Shown here piece by piece: positions 40,871-48,692 of a DNA stretch of 48,692 nt (position 1 is the stretch's first letter; the number at the start of each line of letters is the position of its first letter). The notes below the pieces were generated by a model. The model searched no databases and had not been told where the DNA came from. It saw only the letters and a program-made list of their open reading frames with translations. The position numbers and the translations under genes were made by a program. The stretch is from the NCBI GenBank assembly GCA_944325895.1, contig CALVCA010000011.1:1-48692 (forward strand), written 5' to 3'. Origin of the DNA: Candidatus Gastranaerophilales bacterium (lineage in GTDB: Bacteria; Cyanobacteriota; Vampirovibrionia; Gastranaerophilales; Gastranaerophilaceae).

Positions 40871-42235
40871 TTAGTTAATATTATTCAATTTGGAAATATT
40901 TAGTTTGATGTGCCCTTCCTGTTCAATTGTTCGAATTTGAGCCAATGCATCATCTTTTTTCATTTTACCTGAATTAACAAGTTTGATTAAATTATTTGCA
41001 TATTTTTGCTGATTTTTCAAAGGATAATTTAACAATACCTGCCAAAGCGGCTGGCTTTGCCTTGCCGAATTTAAACCACGCTTTGCCAATGCACAATTTG
41101 CAATAGTATTACCGCCGCCTTCTGATGATGGCTTTAAATGCTCTATTGAAACAAGAGCCGGATCAAATAATTTATCACCTATTATGTTGGCATCAACATC
41201 ATTTAATTTTAAAATTAATGCCTCCGGACTTTTCCTTGAAGTTGGTAAATGTGCTGCTACATCAAGCATTTTATCTTTCAAAGCTTTATCCGGCATCCCG
41301 TCTAAAACCTTATTCAAATCATACACAAAAGCTTTATTACTGAACGGAACACATATAGGCAGACCTTTTAACATATTTATGTTATTTTCACATAAAAGTT
41401 CAATTTTTTTATAGCCTTTCATCCTTGCCATATGAAGCATATCCTCTATAATCCGGATTTTCACAGCATCTTTATCTGTTTCTAAATGTTTTAAGTGCTT
41501 TTTATAAAAATCTGATTTTTTACCGTGTATTTTTAAATTAACAAAATTAAAAATTCGCTTTACAATTTTTTCAGGCAACGGTTTTTCATTATGAAACATT
41601 TCAGATGACAATATCTTTAAAAGCTTATCAATACGATTTTTAAAATTATAATCCTCCAATTTTTCGGTAGCACGTTTCATTTTAAATTGAAAATCGTTAA
41701 AACTGAATTTTTGTAATATAGGTTCATCATAAAGCTTTCTATCGGTTTGAACCATAAAATCAAAAAATGGTTTTTGATATTTTTCAGGAAGACAGGCACC
41801 GAGAGTTTTAATAGCGTCAAACTCAGGTTTTTGGAGTTTTCGCACTTTTGAACGGGTTTCTTTATACCAGCTTTTAAAAAGTTCCGGAGTCGTAATATCA
41901 GGAGAAGTTTCAGCAGCTTTTTCAATTCTTTTGAAAACTTCCAGTTCAACAGACTTCAGATATCTGTGTTTATATGGCTGTAATTTATGAACAAACTCAG
42001 ACACAGTACCCTCGAAAAGTCCTCTGCTTTTCATTTTTTTTAATTGAGAATGAGAAAGCATTTTGTCACCGCTGTAAAGACAAGTCATATACCTGTTCAG
42101 TTTTTTCAAATCCCTGGCTGACATAGAAAGCTTTGCGGTAAAGTTGACCGTATCACAAGGCATGAAAAATATCCGTCTATTTTCTCTCTTGTATGACGTA
42201 TTAGAATAAAATAGTGATATTGGTTGAATTCTCAT
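40871..42235 (-). CDS. protein with an HNH-like nuclease motif near the C-terminus
   Basis: 454 residues. The long middle part is Lys-rich and helical with no family recognised. At about 375-410, SIEHLKPSSEGGGNTIANCA followed by NSARQS matches the HNH pattern (D/E-H, GG, N, then an N/H-type third position with SAR). The usual zinc-binding Cys pairs are absent. The N-terminus (MRIQPISLFYS ... VNFTAKL) has the short hydrophobic start and FTAK/FxGK block I associate with many lineage-specific proteins of this order. TATATT ends 6 nt before the ATG and no ribosome site is seen. Nuclease activity is an inference from one motif. Confidence 0.6.
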   Translation of the reverse strand: MRIQPISLFYSNTSYKRENRRIFFMPCDTVNFTAKLSMSARDLKKLNRYMTCLYSGDKMLSHSQLKKMKSRGLFEGTVSEFVHKLQPYKHRYLKSVELEVFKRIEKAAETSPDITTPELFKSWYKETRSKVRKLQKPEFDAIKTLGACLPEKYQKPFFDFMVQTDRKLYDEPILQKFSFNDFQFKMKRATEKLEDYNFKNRIDKLLKILSSEMFHNEKPLPEKIVKRIFNFVNLKIHGKKSDFYKKHLKHLETDKDAVKIRIIEDMLHMARMKGYKKIELLCENNINMLKGLPICVPFSNKAFVYDLNKVLDGMPDKALKDKMLDVAAHLPTSRKSPEALILKLNDVDANIIGDKLFDPALVSIEHLKPSSEGGGNTIANCALAKRGLNSARQSQPLWQVLLNYPLKNQQKYANNLIKLVNSGKMKKDDALAQIRTIEQEGHIKLNISKLNNIN

Positions 42236-42241
42236 GACACT

Positions 42242-42247
42242 AATATA
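42242..42247 (-). promoter_or_regulatory. -10 box 6 nt before the HNH-like gene
   Basis: Minus strand TATATT (42247-42242), six bases, ATG at 42235. The -35 at 17 nt is poor (GCAAGT). Two similar AAGTTTTTATAATT/AAGTTTTATAATT stretches lie upstream. Confidence 0.3.
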
Positions 42248-42280
42248 AAAACTGTAATTATAAAACTTGCTAACAAATTA

Positions 42281-42307
42281 TAAAAACTTAACAAGCCGGA
42301 GGCGGCT
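42281..42307 (-). terminator. terminator overlapping the end of tsaB
   Basis: Minus strand: AGCCG-CCTC-CGGCT (42307-42294) within the last tsaB codons, then TGTTAAGTTTTTA containing the stop codon. A short stem, but in the right place to end the eight-gene run. Confidence 0.45.
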
Positions 42308-42893
42308 GGATATACAAAGGCTTCAATTCCGCCCAGTTACCGGCTGATGTTTCAATTTTTTGCTCAACCAAATGCAATAAAATTTCACCCAAAGGATAAT
42401 TTTGAACTTCATAAGCTTTTCCGCCTATAATGCCCTGTAATCTTAAATCTGTTATAACATTATAATTTTTACTGATTTCTTTAACTTTTTCTAAATCAAC
42501 AGCACCTTTAATTTCATTGTCACACCACAAATAAGCCATATTTTTCCTTGCATCCAATGCAACAAGATTATTGCCTTTTTCGGCACCGGCTAAAATTTCA
42601 AGTGATGAAACACCTACAGCTTTTATATTAAGCTGTTGAGCCATAACTCTTGCAACCGTTGTACATGCTCTTATTCCGGTAAAACTCCCGGGACCTATAT
42701 TTATACCTATAACATCCAAATCCTTAGGGCTGATATTGTTATCAAACAAGACATCTCTGATTGTTGATATTAAAAATGCCGAATGATACTTAGTTTTTGA
42801 ATTTTCAACAACTTTTGAGCTTAAAATTTTTCCATTCACACTCAAAACAACATACATTTTATCCAAACAGGTATCAAATACTAAAATATTCAC
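42288..42893 (-). CDS. tsaB: tRNA threonylcarbamoyladenosine synthesis protein TsaB
   Basis: 201 residues. The ASKHA-fold N-terminus (ILVFDTCLDKMYVVL), the conserved NIGPGSFTGIRACTTVARVMA block and SSLEILA define TsaB. It lacks the metal-binding His pair of TsaD, as expected. TsaB acts with TsaD and TsaE to attach threonylcarbamoyl to A37 of ANN-decoding tRNAs. It overlaps tsaE by 4 nt. The C-terminus is short, ending in a Pro-rich PPPAC. Confidence 0.92.
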   Translation of the reverse strand: MNILVFDTCLDKMYVVLSVNGKILSSKVVENSKTKYHSAFLISTIRDVLFDNNISPKDLDVIGINIGPGSFTGIRACTTVARVMAQQLNIKAVGVSSLEILAGAEKGNNLVALDARKNMAYLWCDNEIKGAVDLEKVKEISKNYNVITDLRLQGIIGGKAYEVQNYPLGEILLHLVEQKIETSAGNWAELKPLYIQPPPAC

Positions 42894-43357
42894 TCTGCCA
42901 GTCCTTCCACAATTTTATTATTATAATCGCCAAAACCTTCAAAAGAATATTTGCGTAAATCATCATCAACATAAACAACATTAATTTTAATGTGATTGAA
43001 CGGGATCTCATCATTTGAAAATTCAGCCCATTCAACAAATGTAGCCTGATGACCTTCCGAGTATTCTTTTAATTCATCCAAAATCGTTTTAACACCTTCA
43101 TTTTCCAATCGATACAAATCAAAATGATATACAGGGATTTGAGCGGTATGATATTCATTAAGAATTACAAAACTCGGACTTGTTACTTTTTCTTTAACAC
43201 CTAAAGCATCAGCTACAAGTTTCACAAAAGCTGTTTTACCGGCACCGATTTCACCGTAAAGAGTCACGAAGCAACCGTTATCCTTTATCAATTCTGCAAA
43301 TTTTTCAGCTAAAACTTTTGTATCATCTATATTATTACAAATTTTTTCATACTTCAT
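42890..43357 (-). CDS. tsaE: tRNA threonylcarbamoyladenosine synthesis ATPase TsaE
   Basis: 155 residues from the ATG at 43357 (MKYEKICNN); AGGA lies 9 nt upstream inside the preceding gene. A longer frame upstream only reads into that gene. P-loop LYGEIGAGKTAFVK, VTSPSFVILNEY, HFDLYRL and FVEWAEF are the TsaE signatures. It binds the TsaB-TsaD dimer and its ATPase activity resets the complex. Overlaps 11 nt with the diguanylate cyclase gene and 4 nt with tsaB. Confidence 0.94.
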   Translation of the reverse strand: MKYEKICNNIDDTKVLAEKFAELIKDNGCFVTLYGEIGAGKTAFVKLVADALGVKEKVTSPSFVILNEYHTAQIPVYHFDLYRLENEGVKTILDELKEYSEGHQATFVEWAEFSNDEIPFNHIKINVVYVDDDLRKYSFEGFGDYNNKIVEGLAE

Positions 43358-44549
43358 AAGCCACAATCCTGTTTCTGCCTGTTTCTTTCGCCTCATATAA
43401 TGCTTTATCAACGTTTTTAATCAAAGTTTCTTCATTATCATCAGGGTTAATTTCATAAATTCCCATACTAATCGTAATACTAATAGTTTCAGTATCAGAT
43501 ATTTCAATATTAGCCTGCTCAACTTTTTTTCTCAAGCGTTCCGCAACCATTTTAGCTTCCCGTAATTTGGTAAACGGTAAAAGTATGACAAACTCCTCTC
43601 CTCCGTAACGACCGGCGGTATCATATTCTCTGAGCTGAGAACGCATGATTTTTGATACGGTTTTTAAAACCAAATCTCCTGCCAAATGTCCGTATTTGTC
43701 ATTTACTTTTTTAAAATAATCAATATCAGTCATAATTACGCAAAGCGGAGTTTTTTGCCGTTTTGAACTTGATATTTCTTGTTTTACACGTTCTTCAAGC
43801 TGACCTCTGTTATAAAATCCCGTTAAAGCATCCAGCGTTGCATGTTTTAGAATTTCCGCATATGAGTTAGCTCTGTTGATTGTAGTCGCTGATTGGCTTG
43901 TAAGTTCTTCCATATACTCTATTTCTTTATATGTTAACTTGTTATCTAAATTTTTAGTAACTATATAACCCAACAATTTTTCTTCATAAACAAGAGGAAA
44001 AACTCCCAATTCTTCAGTAGTAACACGTTTTAGAGGCTCAGCATTTATAATATCAAAAATCTTAGTATCTTTACAAGAATTCGGCCACATCAATAAAAAT
44101 TTATCATCTTTTTTTACAAATATATAAATCAAATGATCCTGAATAAATTTATCAATCATTTCCCCTAAAAGCGGAATTATATACTGTAGTTCATATTGAG
44201 TTTCAATTATTTTGGCAATATTTTTCATTACATTTTGAAACTCCAAACTTTTTTGCATTCTAGCTGTTAAAACAATATTTTGCACTTTTAAAGAAATTAA
44301 AGGCAATGCTGTTTCCAAAAATTCATTTAAATCAGAATTTACACAGTCAAATTCAACATATCCGATAATGCCGTTATGCTTGTATAACGGAAAAATCGGC
44401 TTATCCGAAGTATAATCCGTTTTTAGGATAATATTAAAACCTGAAGAATTAAATTCATGGGCAAAAAAATCCCCTAAACATGTTACAACTGTTTTTTCGT
44501 TGTAACTTTCATTAAGTATTTTAGAAAGTAATTTAATTTTTTCTATCAT
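43347..44549 (-). CDS. GAF-like sensor diguanylate cyclase
   Basis: 400 residues. Residues about 1-225 form one or two GAF-like sensor domains with no membrane segment. The GGDEF domain starts at DALTGFYNRGQLEERV. The active site is GGEEF (in GRYGGEEFVILLP), an active variant, and REYD five residues before it is an intact RxxD inhibitory site. It should make cyclic di-GMP from GTP in the cytosol with product inhibition. The ATG follows the yebC stop codon with no gap, with GAAGG in the last yebC codons. A signalling gene embedded between translation-related genes. Confidence 0.9.
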   Translation of the reverse strand: MIEKIKLLSKILNESYNEKTVVTCLGDFFAHEFNSSGFNIILKTDYTSDKPIFPLYKHNGIIGYVEFDCVNSDLNEFLETALPLISLKVQNIVLTARMQKSLEFQNVMKNIAKIIETQYELQYIIPLLGEMIDKFIQDHLIYIFVKKDDKFLLMWPNSCKDTKIFDIINAEPLKRVTTEELGVFPLVYEEKLLGYIVTKNLDNKLTYKEIEYMEELTSQSATTINRANSYAEILKHATLDALTGFYNRGQLEERVKQEISSSKRQKTPLCVIMTDIDYFKKVNDKYGHLAGDLVLKTVSKIMRSQLREYDTAGRYGGEEFVILLPFTKLREAKMVAERLRKKVEQANIEISDTETISITISMGIYEINPDDNEETLIKNVDKALYEAKETGRNRIVAYEV

Positions 44550-45299
44550 TTAACCTTCAAGCTTTTGCAAAATATCATCTGAAATATCAAAATTAGCATA
44601 GACATTTTGCACATCGTCATGTTCTTCTATTCTTTCCAAAAGCTTCATAATTTGAGATGCGGTATTTACATCCGTTACCTCAATGGTATTTTGCGGAATT
44701 CTTGTAAGCTCAGCCGTCTTACTTTTAAATCCTTGAGCCTCCAAACCTTCAGTAACTTTTTGGAAGTTTTCAACAGAGGTGATTACTTTATATTCATCAT
44801 CTTCCTCGGTTATATCTTCGGCATCAAGGTTAATTGCCGCATCAAAAAGTTTTTCATAATCAACTGATTTATCAAAAGAAATAGAGCCTTTTTGATCAAA
44901 CATCCACCCCACACAACCTGTAGCACCAAGGCTGCCGCCGAATTTCGTAAAATAGCTTCTAATATCTCCGGCAGTACGATTTCTGTTATCGGTCATTGCT
45001 TCAATAACAACGGCTACACCACCTGGTGCATACCCTTCATATATTAATTCTTCATAATTTTCAGCACCTGAAGTTCCGGCACCTTTTTCTATAGCACGTT
45101 TAATATTGTCATTAGGTAATCCGGCAGCTTTTGCTTTTTCAATAGCGGTTCTTAACCTGAAATTTCCAGCAGGATCAGGTCCGCCCAAACGAGCTGCGAC
45201 TATTAATTCTCTTGAATACTTTTGAAACACAACCGCACGCTGCGAATCTACTTTTGCTTTTTTATGTTTTATGGTTGACCATTTTGAGTGTCCTGACAT
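44550..45299 (-). CDS. yebC: YebC/PmpR family protein
   Basis: 249 residues, standard length, AGGAG before the ATG. MSGHSKWSTIKHKKA at the start, GPDPAGNFRLRTAIEKAKAAGLPNDNI-type block (seen here split over about residues 39-61), EGYAPGGVAVV and GSLGATGCVGWMF are diagnostic. YebC proteins were described as DNA-binding regulators; later work links the family to relief of ribosome stalling at proline-rich stretches. Nine nt after mgtC, directly abutting the cyclase gene. Confidence 0.95.
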   Translation of the reverse strand: MSGHSKWSTIKHKKAKVDSQRAVVFQKYSRELIVAARLGGPDPAGNFRLRTAIEKAKAAGLPNDNIKRAIEKGAGTSGAENYEELIYEGYAPGGVAVVIEAMTDNRNRTAGDIRSYFTKFGGSLGATGCVGWMFDQKGSISFDKSVDYEKLFDAAINLDAEDITEEDDEYKVITSVENFQKVTEGLEAQGFKSKTAELTRIPQNTIEVTDVNTASQIMKLLERIEEHDDVQNVYANFDISDDILQKLEG

Positions 45300-45308
45300 A
45301 ATTTTCTC

Positions 45309-46007
45309 CTATAGGGTATTATCATTAAATTCCTGAATTGAAATCGATTCAATTCCTTTAAAATTATTAAATTCTTTGTATAAATCTTGAGATGATTTTT
45401 TTAATCTTACATCAGTAATAACTGTAATTTTTGTAACCTCATCTTTATCATCCTTTTTACTGATTTCTTTCAGATTTGGATATTTATTTATAAAATATTC
45501 ATAAATTTCAACGGAAGCAGCCGTTGAACAATTAATAATAATCTTAAGACGTTTGGTATTTTTGGTGCTTAAGACATTTTTTTCAAAAAATCTTATGGAA
45601 ACAAGTGTTATGATGGAAACAATTGTCGCAATAAGAGCCAAATCAAACATTCCGGCACCGCATGCCATACCGATGGCAGCTGACATAAACAAAGTAGCCG
45701 CAGTAGTCAAACCAAAAACCGTAGCACCATGTCTTAATACAGTTCCGCCGCCTATAAAACCGATACCTGTTACAACTTGAGCGGCAACACGTGCAGTATC
45801 ACGTGTTCCGAATTCTGCATCAGTCACGGTAATTGCCGGAAAACCGTATATCGAAATAATAGTAAATACGCAAGCACCCAAACATACAAGTATATTGGTT
45901 CTTAAACCTGCATATTTATTTGTCATTTCTCGTTCTAAACCGATTGCAAAACCTAACAGCAATGCTGATATTACTCTTATAGCTATTGTTAATTCATAAA
46001 TTCCCAA
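45309..46007 (-). CDS. MgtC/SapB family membrane protein
   Basis: 232 residues. Four or five membrane helices in the first 150 residues with the MgtC core: LLLGFAIGLEREM, AGLRTNILVCLGAC, RVAAQVVTGIGFIGGGTVL and TTAATLFMSAAIGMACG. The C-terminal 80 residues form an ACT-like cytosolic domain (KITVITDVRLKKSS). The family is tied to Mg2+ shortage or acid adaptation and to control of ATP synthase in some pathogens; here it is in a run with an oligopeptide transporter. Starts 4 nt after oppC. Confidence 0.88.
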   Translation of the reverse strand: MGIYELTIAIRVISALLLGFAIGLEREMTNKYAGLRTNILVCLGACVFTIISIYGFPAITVTDAEFGTRDTARVAAQVVTGIGFIGGGTVLRHGATVFGLTTAATLFMSAAIGMACGAGMFDLALIATIVSIITLVSIRFFEKNVLSTKNTKRLKIIINCSTAASVEIYEYFINKYPNLKEISKKDDKDEVTKITVITDVRLKKSSQDLYKEFNNFKGIESISIQEFNDNTL

Positions 46008-46011
46008 TAAA

Positions 46012-47076
46012 TTACCTCATTTTGCTTTTTGGATCAAGTATATCTCTTATTGTATCACCGATGAGGTTAAATGCCAATACTGCAACAAAAATTAAAAATC
46101 CGGGAGTCAAAAGCCAGGGTCTGTAAATTATATTAGTAAATTCCTGAGCTTCTTTCAGCATATTTCCCCAGCTGGCATCCGGCTGCTGTATTCCCAACCC
46201 CAAGAAACTCAAGCCTGATTCGGACAAAATATATGACGGAACGGATAAAGTCATTGCTACAATCACAAAACTGGCGGTTTGCGGTAAAATATGTTTTATA
46301 ATTATTCCGATATTTGACTGTCCAATAGATTTGGCGGCTAAGACAAATTCTTGAGTTTTAATTGATAAGACCATGCCTCTTACGACACGGGCAAAACTTG
46401 CCCAGCCTATCAGTGCAAGAATAACTACAATCAATATAAATCTTTGAATACTTGTCATTCCTGAAGGCAAAATTGAAGCAAGAATAATCAATAAATAAAA
46501 ACTCGGAATAGACATAACAGCTTCAGCAAATCTCATCATTATCATATCAACTTTACCGCCAAAATAACCTGACACACCGCCATACAAAAGCCCTATTGGA
46601 AAAAGCACAAATAATGCCAAAAAACCGATTGTCATTGATATTCGCCCGCCAAAAAGAAGCCTTGAAAATACATCCCGCCCGTTTATATCCGTCCCCAGTA
46701 AAAACAATCTGCCGTTTGGTTCAACTGTTACTAAATGAATATTTGCAGGAATAATCCCCAAAAATTTATAAGACATGCCTTTTGCAAAAAAATTCAAATA
46801 ATATTTTTTAGAACGGTCAAGCCTATATTGCATTTCCAAAGTGTCCTGATTAAACTCACGGATATAATTGTACGTATAAGGTTTGGAAAATTTGCCGTTT
46901 TCATCAATAGTAAATATTTTTGAGGGAGGGACATATGCCATTGAACGATCAGAAAAATCCTTAGTATAAGGGGCAAGAAAATCTGCGAACAGCAGTGAAA
47001 AATAAATAACACCCAAAACAATCAGTGCAATTTTTGCGAATTTATCTTTTAATAATTGTATGAATATTTCTTTCAT
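46012..47076 (-). CDS. oppC: peptide ABC transporter permease, OppC/DppC type
   Basis: 354 residues, longer than typical OppC (about 300). Membrane helix 1 (about 12-32) is followed by an enlarged external part (about 33-125) before GTDINGRDVFSRLLFGGRIS. The core has about five helices, the EAA loop AAKSIGQSNIGIIIKHILPQ, and ends ILDPKSKM. The extra periplasmic domain may contact the binding protein. Overlaps oppB by 4 nt. No ATPase genes are in the window, and they would have to be elsewhere. Confidence 0.9.
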   Translation of the reverse strand: MKEIFIQLLKDKFAKIALIVLGVIYFSLLFADFLAPYTKDFSDRSMAYVPPSKIFTIDENGKFSKPYTYNYIREFNQDTLEMQYRLDRSKKYYLNFFAKGMSYKFLGIIPANIHLVTVEPNGRLFLLGTDINGRDVFSRLLFGGRISMTIGFLALFVLFPIGLLYGGVSGYFGGKVDMIMMRFAEAVMSIPSFYLLIILASILPSGMTSIQRFILIVVILALIGWASFARVVRGMVLSIKTQEFVLAAKSIGQSNIGIIIKHILPQTASFVIVAMTLSVPSYILSESGLSFLGLGIQQPDASWGNMLKEAQEFTNIIYRPWLLTPGFLIFVAVLAFNLIGDTIRDILDPKSKMR

Positions 47077-48038
47077 GCCTTAACCCTCGGATCCGTAATA
47101 ATCAATAAAATATCAGCTGTTAAATTCCCTGCAATCAACATAACAGCCCCCATCATTAAAGATGCCATTACAAGGTTAATATCTGATTTTAAAACAGCTT
47201 CCAAAATCAGCCTGCCAAGCCCCGGATATTGAAACACGTATTCAGTCAATGCTGCACCGCTCAATAATCCGGCAAATTCAAACCCTAAAAGCGTAATTAA
47301 CGGATTAACAGCATTTCTTAAAGCATGCTTAAATATAACCTTAAATTCACTCAATCCCTTTGCCCTTGCAAATTTCACATAATCACTTTCCAAAACATCA
47401 AGCATATTTGCCCTCATCTGCCTTTGCAATCCTGCAAGAGATATCGTAAACAAAACTGTTACCGGTAAAACCAAATGATGGGCAATATCTTTTATCTGTG
47501 CGAATAAGCCCATATCTGCAAAATTAGCACTTGTTAAACCACCGACAGGAAACCAGCCTGTTTTCACAGCGAATATCAAAAGCAAAACAGCAAAGAAAAA
47601 TGACGGAATAGCCATACCGATACTTGTTAACACCGTCAATAATCTGTCAAAAGGAGCTTTCCAATTTATTGCAGCGAGCACACCAAGAGGTATGCCGGCA
47701 GCCCACGTCAAAAATATTACAACTACCGTCAGCAGTAAAGTGTTTGGTATTCTTTCTTTTAATTTAACACTAACCTTCTCTCCGTTTGAAGTTATACCTA
47801 AATCACCTTTTAGAAAAGATTTTGCCCACAGCCCGTACTGAACAATTACCGGCTTATCCAATCCCAATCTTTCAGATTCCTTTTGAAGTGTTTCCTGTGA
47901 TACTGACGGATTAAGACGTAATTCCGCCAAAGGATCAACCGGCGAAAGCCTGATAATAAAGAAACTTATCAAAGACACAATTATCAAAAGCGGTATTGTT
48001 TGAAATATTCTTTTTAAAATGTAAGCTAAAAATTTCAT
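47073..48038 (-). CDS. oppB: peptide ABC transporter permease, OppB/DppB type
   Basis: 321 residues. LKRIFQTIPLLIIVSLISFF is the first membrane helix, followed by LSPVDPLAELRLNPSVS, ERLGLDKPVIVQYGLW, and LKGDLGIT. The EAA loop is YVKFARAKGLSEFKVIFKHA, and the protein ends in ILLIITDPRVK. Inner-membrane partner of OppC. It begins 6 nt after the end of the binding-protein gene. Confidence 0.92.
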   Translation of the reverse strand: MKFLAYILKRIFQTIPLLIIVSLISFFIIRLSPVDPLAELRLNPSVSQETLQKESERLGLDKPVIVQYGLWAKSFLKGDLGITSNGEKVSVKLKERIPNTLLLTVVVIFLTWAAGIPLGVLAAINWKAPFDRLLTVLTSIGMAIPSFFFAVLLLIFAVKTGWFPVGGLTSANFADMGLFAQIKDIAHHLVLPVTVLFTISLAGLQRQMRANMLDVLESDYVKFARAKGLSEFKVIFKHALRNAVNPLITLLGFEFAGLLSGAALTEYVFQYPGLGRLILEAVLKSDINLVMASLMMGAVMLIAGNLTADILLIITDPRVKA

Positions 48039-48044
48039 ATATAA

Positions 48045-48692
48045 CTAATCCTCATAAATTTCTTCAATGTTATATGTAACACCGCCTAAAGATGTAGGAA
48101 ATATATTTTTAAATTTCTTTCTTATTGCAACAATAACAGTGGGAGAATATAAATAAATAAATGGTTTTTGCTCGTAAATTATTTTTTGATATTCATCGTA
48201 ATATTTTTTCCTGTCTTCAAATTTAGTAGCAAGAGCCCCCTGTATAAATAATTCGTCAATACGTTTTTCAAAATCATAACGGGGAGAATTTTTGTCTTTT
48301 TCTAATCTCATGTTATAAACATGCAAAGTCCCGTCAGACATCATAACATTTTTTCCGCCGTTCGGCTCAAGCGGTGAACCTGTAAAACCCATTATAACCA
48401 TATCCCAATCAAGCGTATTGACAAGCTTATTTACTAAAGAATTAAATTCTATCGGCTTAAAATTAACTTTCATCCCCAAGTCTTCCAAATCCTGCTTTAT
48501 CATAACACCAATAGCTTCTCTTTCGGTATTTCCGGCATTTGTCAGCAAATCAAATTCTACTCTGTTTTTTTTCTTATCAAAAAGTTTGCCGGTCTTATCC
48601 CAATAAAATCCTGATTGCTTTAAAAATGCACGTGACTTATTCAAATCTCTTTCATAAGGTTTCAAATCTTTATTTAAGAATATTGAATTAAG
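48045..48692 (-). CDS. oppA: peptide ABC transporter substrate-binding protein (C-terminal part, partial)
   Basis: About 215 residues of open frame reach the right edge without a start, so the 5' part lies outside the window. The visible part matches the end of family 5 binding proteins (OppA/DppA): LNKSRAFLKQSGFYWDK, FDLLTNAGNTEREAIGVMIKQ, LEDLGMKVNFKPIEF, WDMVIMGFTGSPLEPNGG, YDEYQKIIYEQKPFIYLYSP. It binds oligopeptides or similar solutes outside the inner membrane for OppBC. First visible gene of the minus-strand run. Confidence 0.88.
   Translation of the reverse strand, partial: LNSIFLNKDLKPYERDLNKSRAFLKQSGFYWDKTGKLFDKKKNRVEFDLLTNAGNTEREAIGVMIKQDLEDLGMKVNFKPIEFNSLVNKLVNTLDWDMVIMGFTGSPLEPNGGKNVMMSDGTLHVYNMRLEKDKNSPRYDFEKRIDELFIQGALATKFEDRKKYYDEYQKIIYEQKPFIYLYSPTVIVAIRKKFKNIFPTSLGGVTYNIEEIYED

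Noticed and set aside
1-48692. tRNA or rRNA genes, transposases, integrases, phage genes
   Set aside because: No recognisable tRNA arms, rRNA segments, transposase or integrase motifs were seen in any gap or gene.

Overview
The window looks like a chromosomal segment of an uncultured gut-type Melainabacterium (order Gastranaerophilales, the non-photosynthetic sister lineage of Cyanobacteria). This is inferred from several things in the sequence. The DNA is very A+T-rich. There is a DUF561/Ycf23 gene, a family otherwise typical of cyanobacteria and plastids. A Tic20-like membrane protein, S-layer-homology proteins, a pseudopilin with the GFTLAEVLITLGVIGVV signature, an MlaE permease (diderm envelope) and a plant/cyanobacterial-style Ski2-like helicase are also present. 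No tRNA, rRNA, insertion sequence, prophage or CRISPR array was seen.

Layout. Positions 1-318 carry a structured RNA on the minus strand that folds like 6S RNA, with its own promoter, followed by the first codons of a gene leaving the window. Positions 319-7108 hold a large lineage-specific membrane protein, a 54-residue protein, nadD-yqeK, a catalytically dead HerA-like protein with a UvrD-type Tudor tail, and a YD-repeat-like protein. Positions 7146-10705 (minus) are a PepT-like peptidase and mutS2, divergent from a gltA-like oxidoreductase plus a secreted protein (10791-12987). Positions 13054-19601 form a tight plus-strand run: murC-murB-ddl-ftsQ-nadE-folC (wall synthesis, division, NAD and folate). 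Positions 19591-22002 (minus) are a glycosyltransferase with a Cys-rich tail and ycf23. Positions 22121-25713 (plus) are an HtrA-like protease, ilvE, an MlaE permease and an Fsr-like MFS pump. An intergenic stretch with an orphan promoter-terminator pair (candidate small RNA) leads to pyk (minus), an SLH protein (plus), a Cys-rich secreted mini-protein (plus) and a uridine-kinase-like gene (minus). Positions 30237-33154 hold small and glycine-zipper proteins. Then come serS, a pseudopilin, a Ski2-like helicase and a phosphodiester glycosidase (plus), and a minus-strand block of a Tic20-like protein, a TPR protein, a small protein and an HNH-like protein. The right end (42288-48692, minus) is one compact run: oppA(partial)-oppB-oppC-mgtC-yebC-diguanylate cyclase-tsaE-tsaB.

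The most interesting observations are these: the 6S-like RNA; the pseudo-HerA/Tudor fusion; a group of glycine-zipper membrane proteins sharing an unusual upstream element (GCAATTT followed about 21 nt later by a TATA box); several genes whose -10 box lies exactly 6 nt before the ATG (probable leaderless mRNAs); a palindromic TTGCAA hexamer serving as -35 for both mutS2 and gltA; and an orphan promoter-terminator unit at 25914-26033. All structures were worked out by eye and no search was run, so family names rest on motif recognition.
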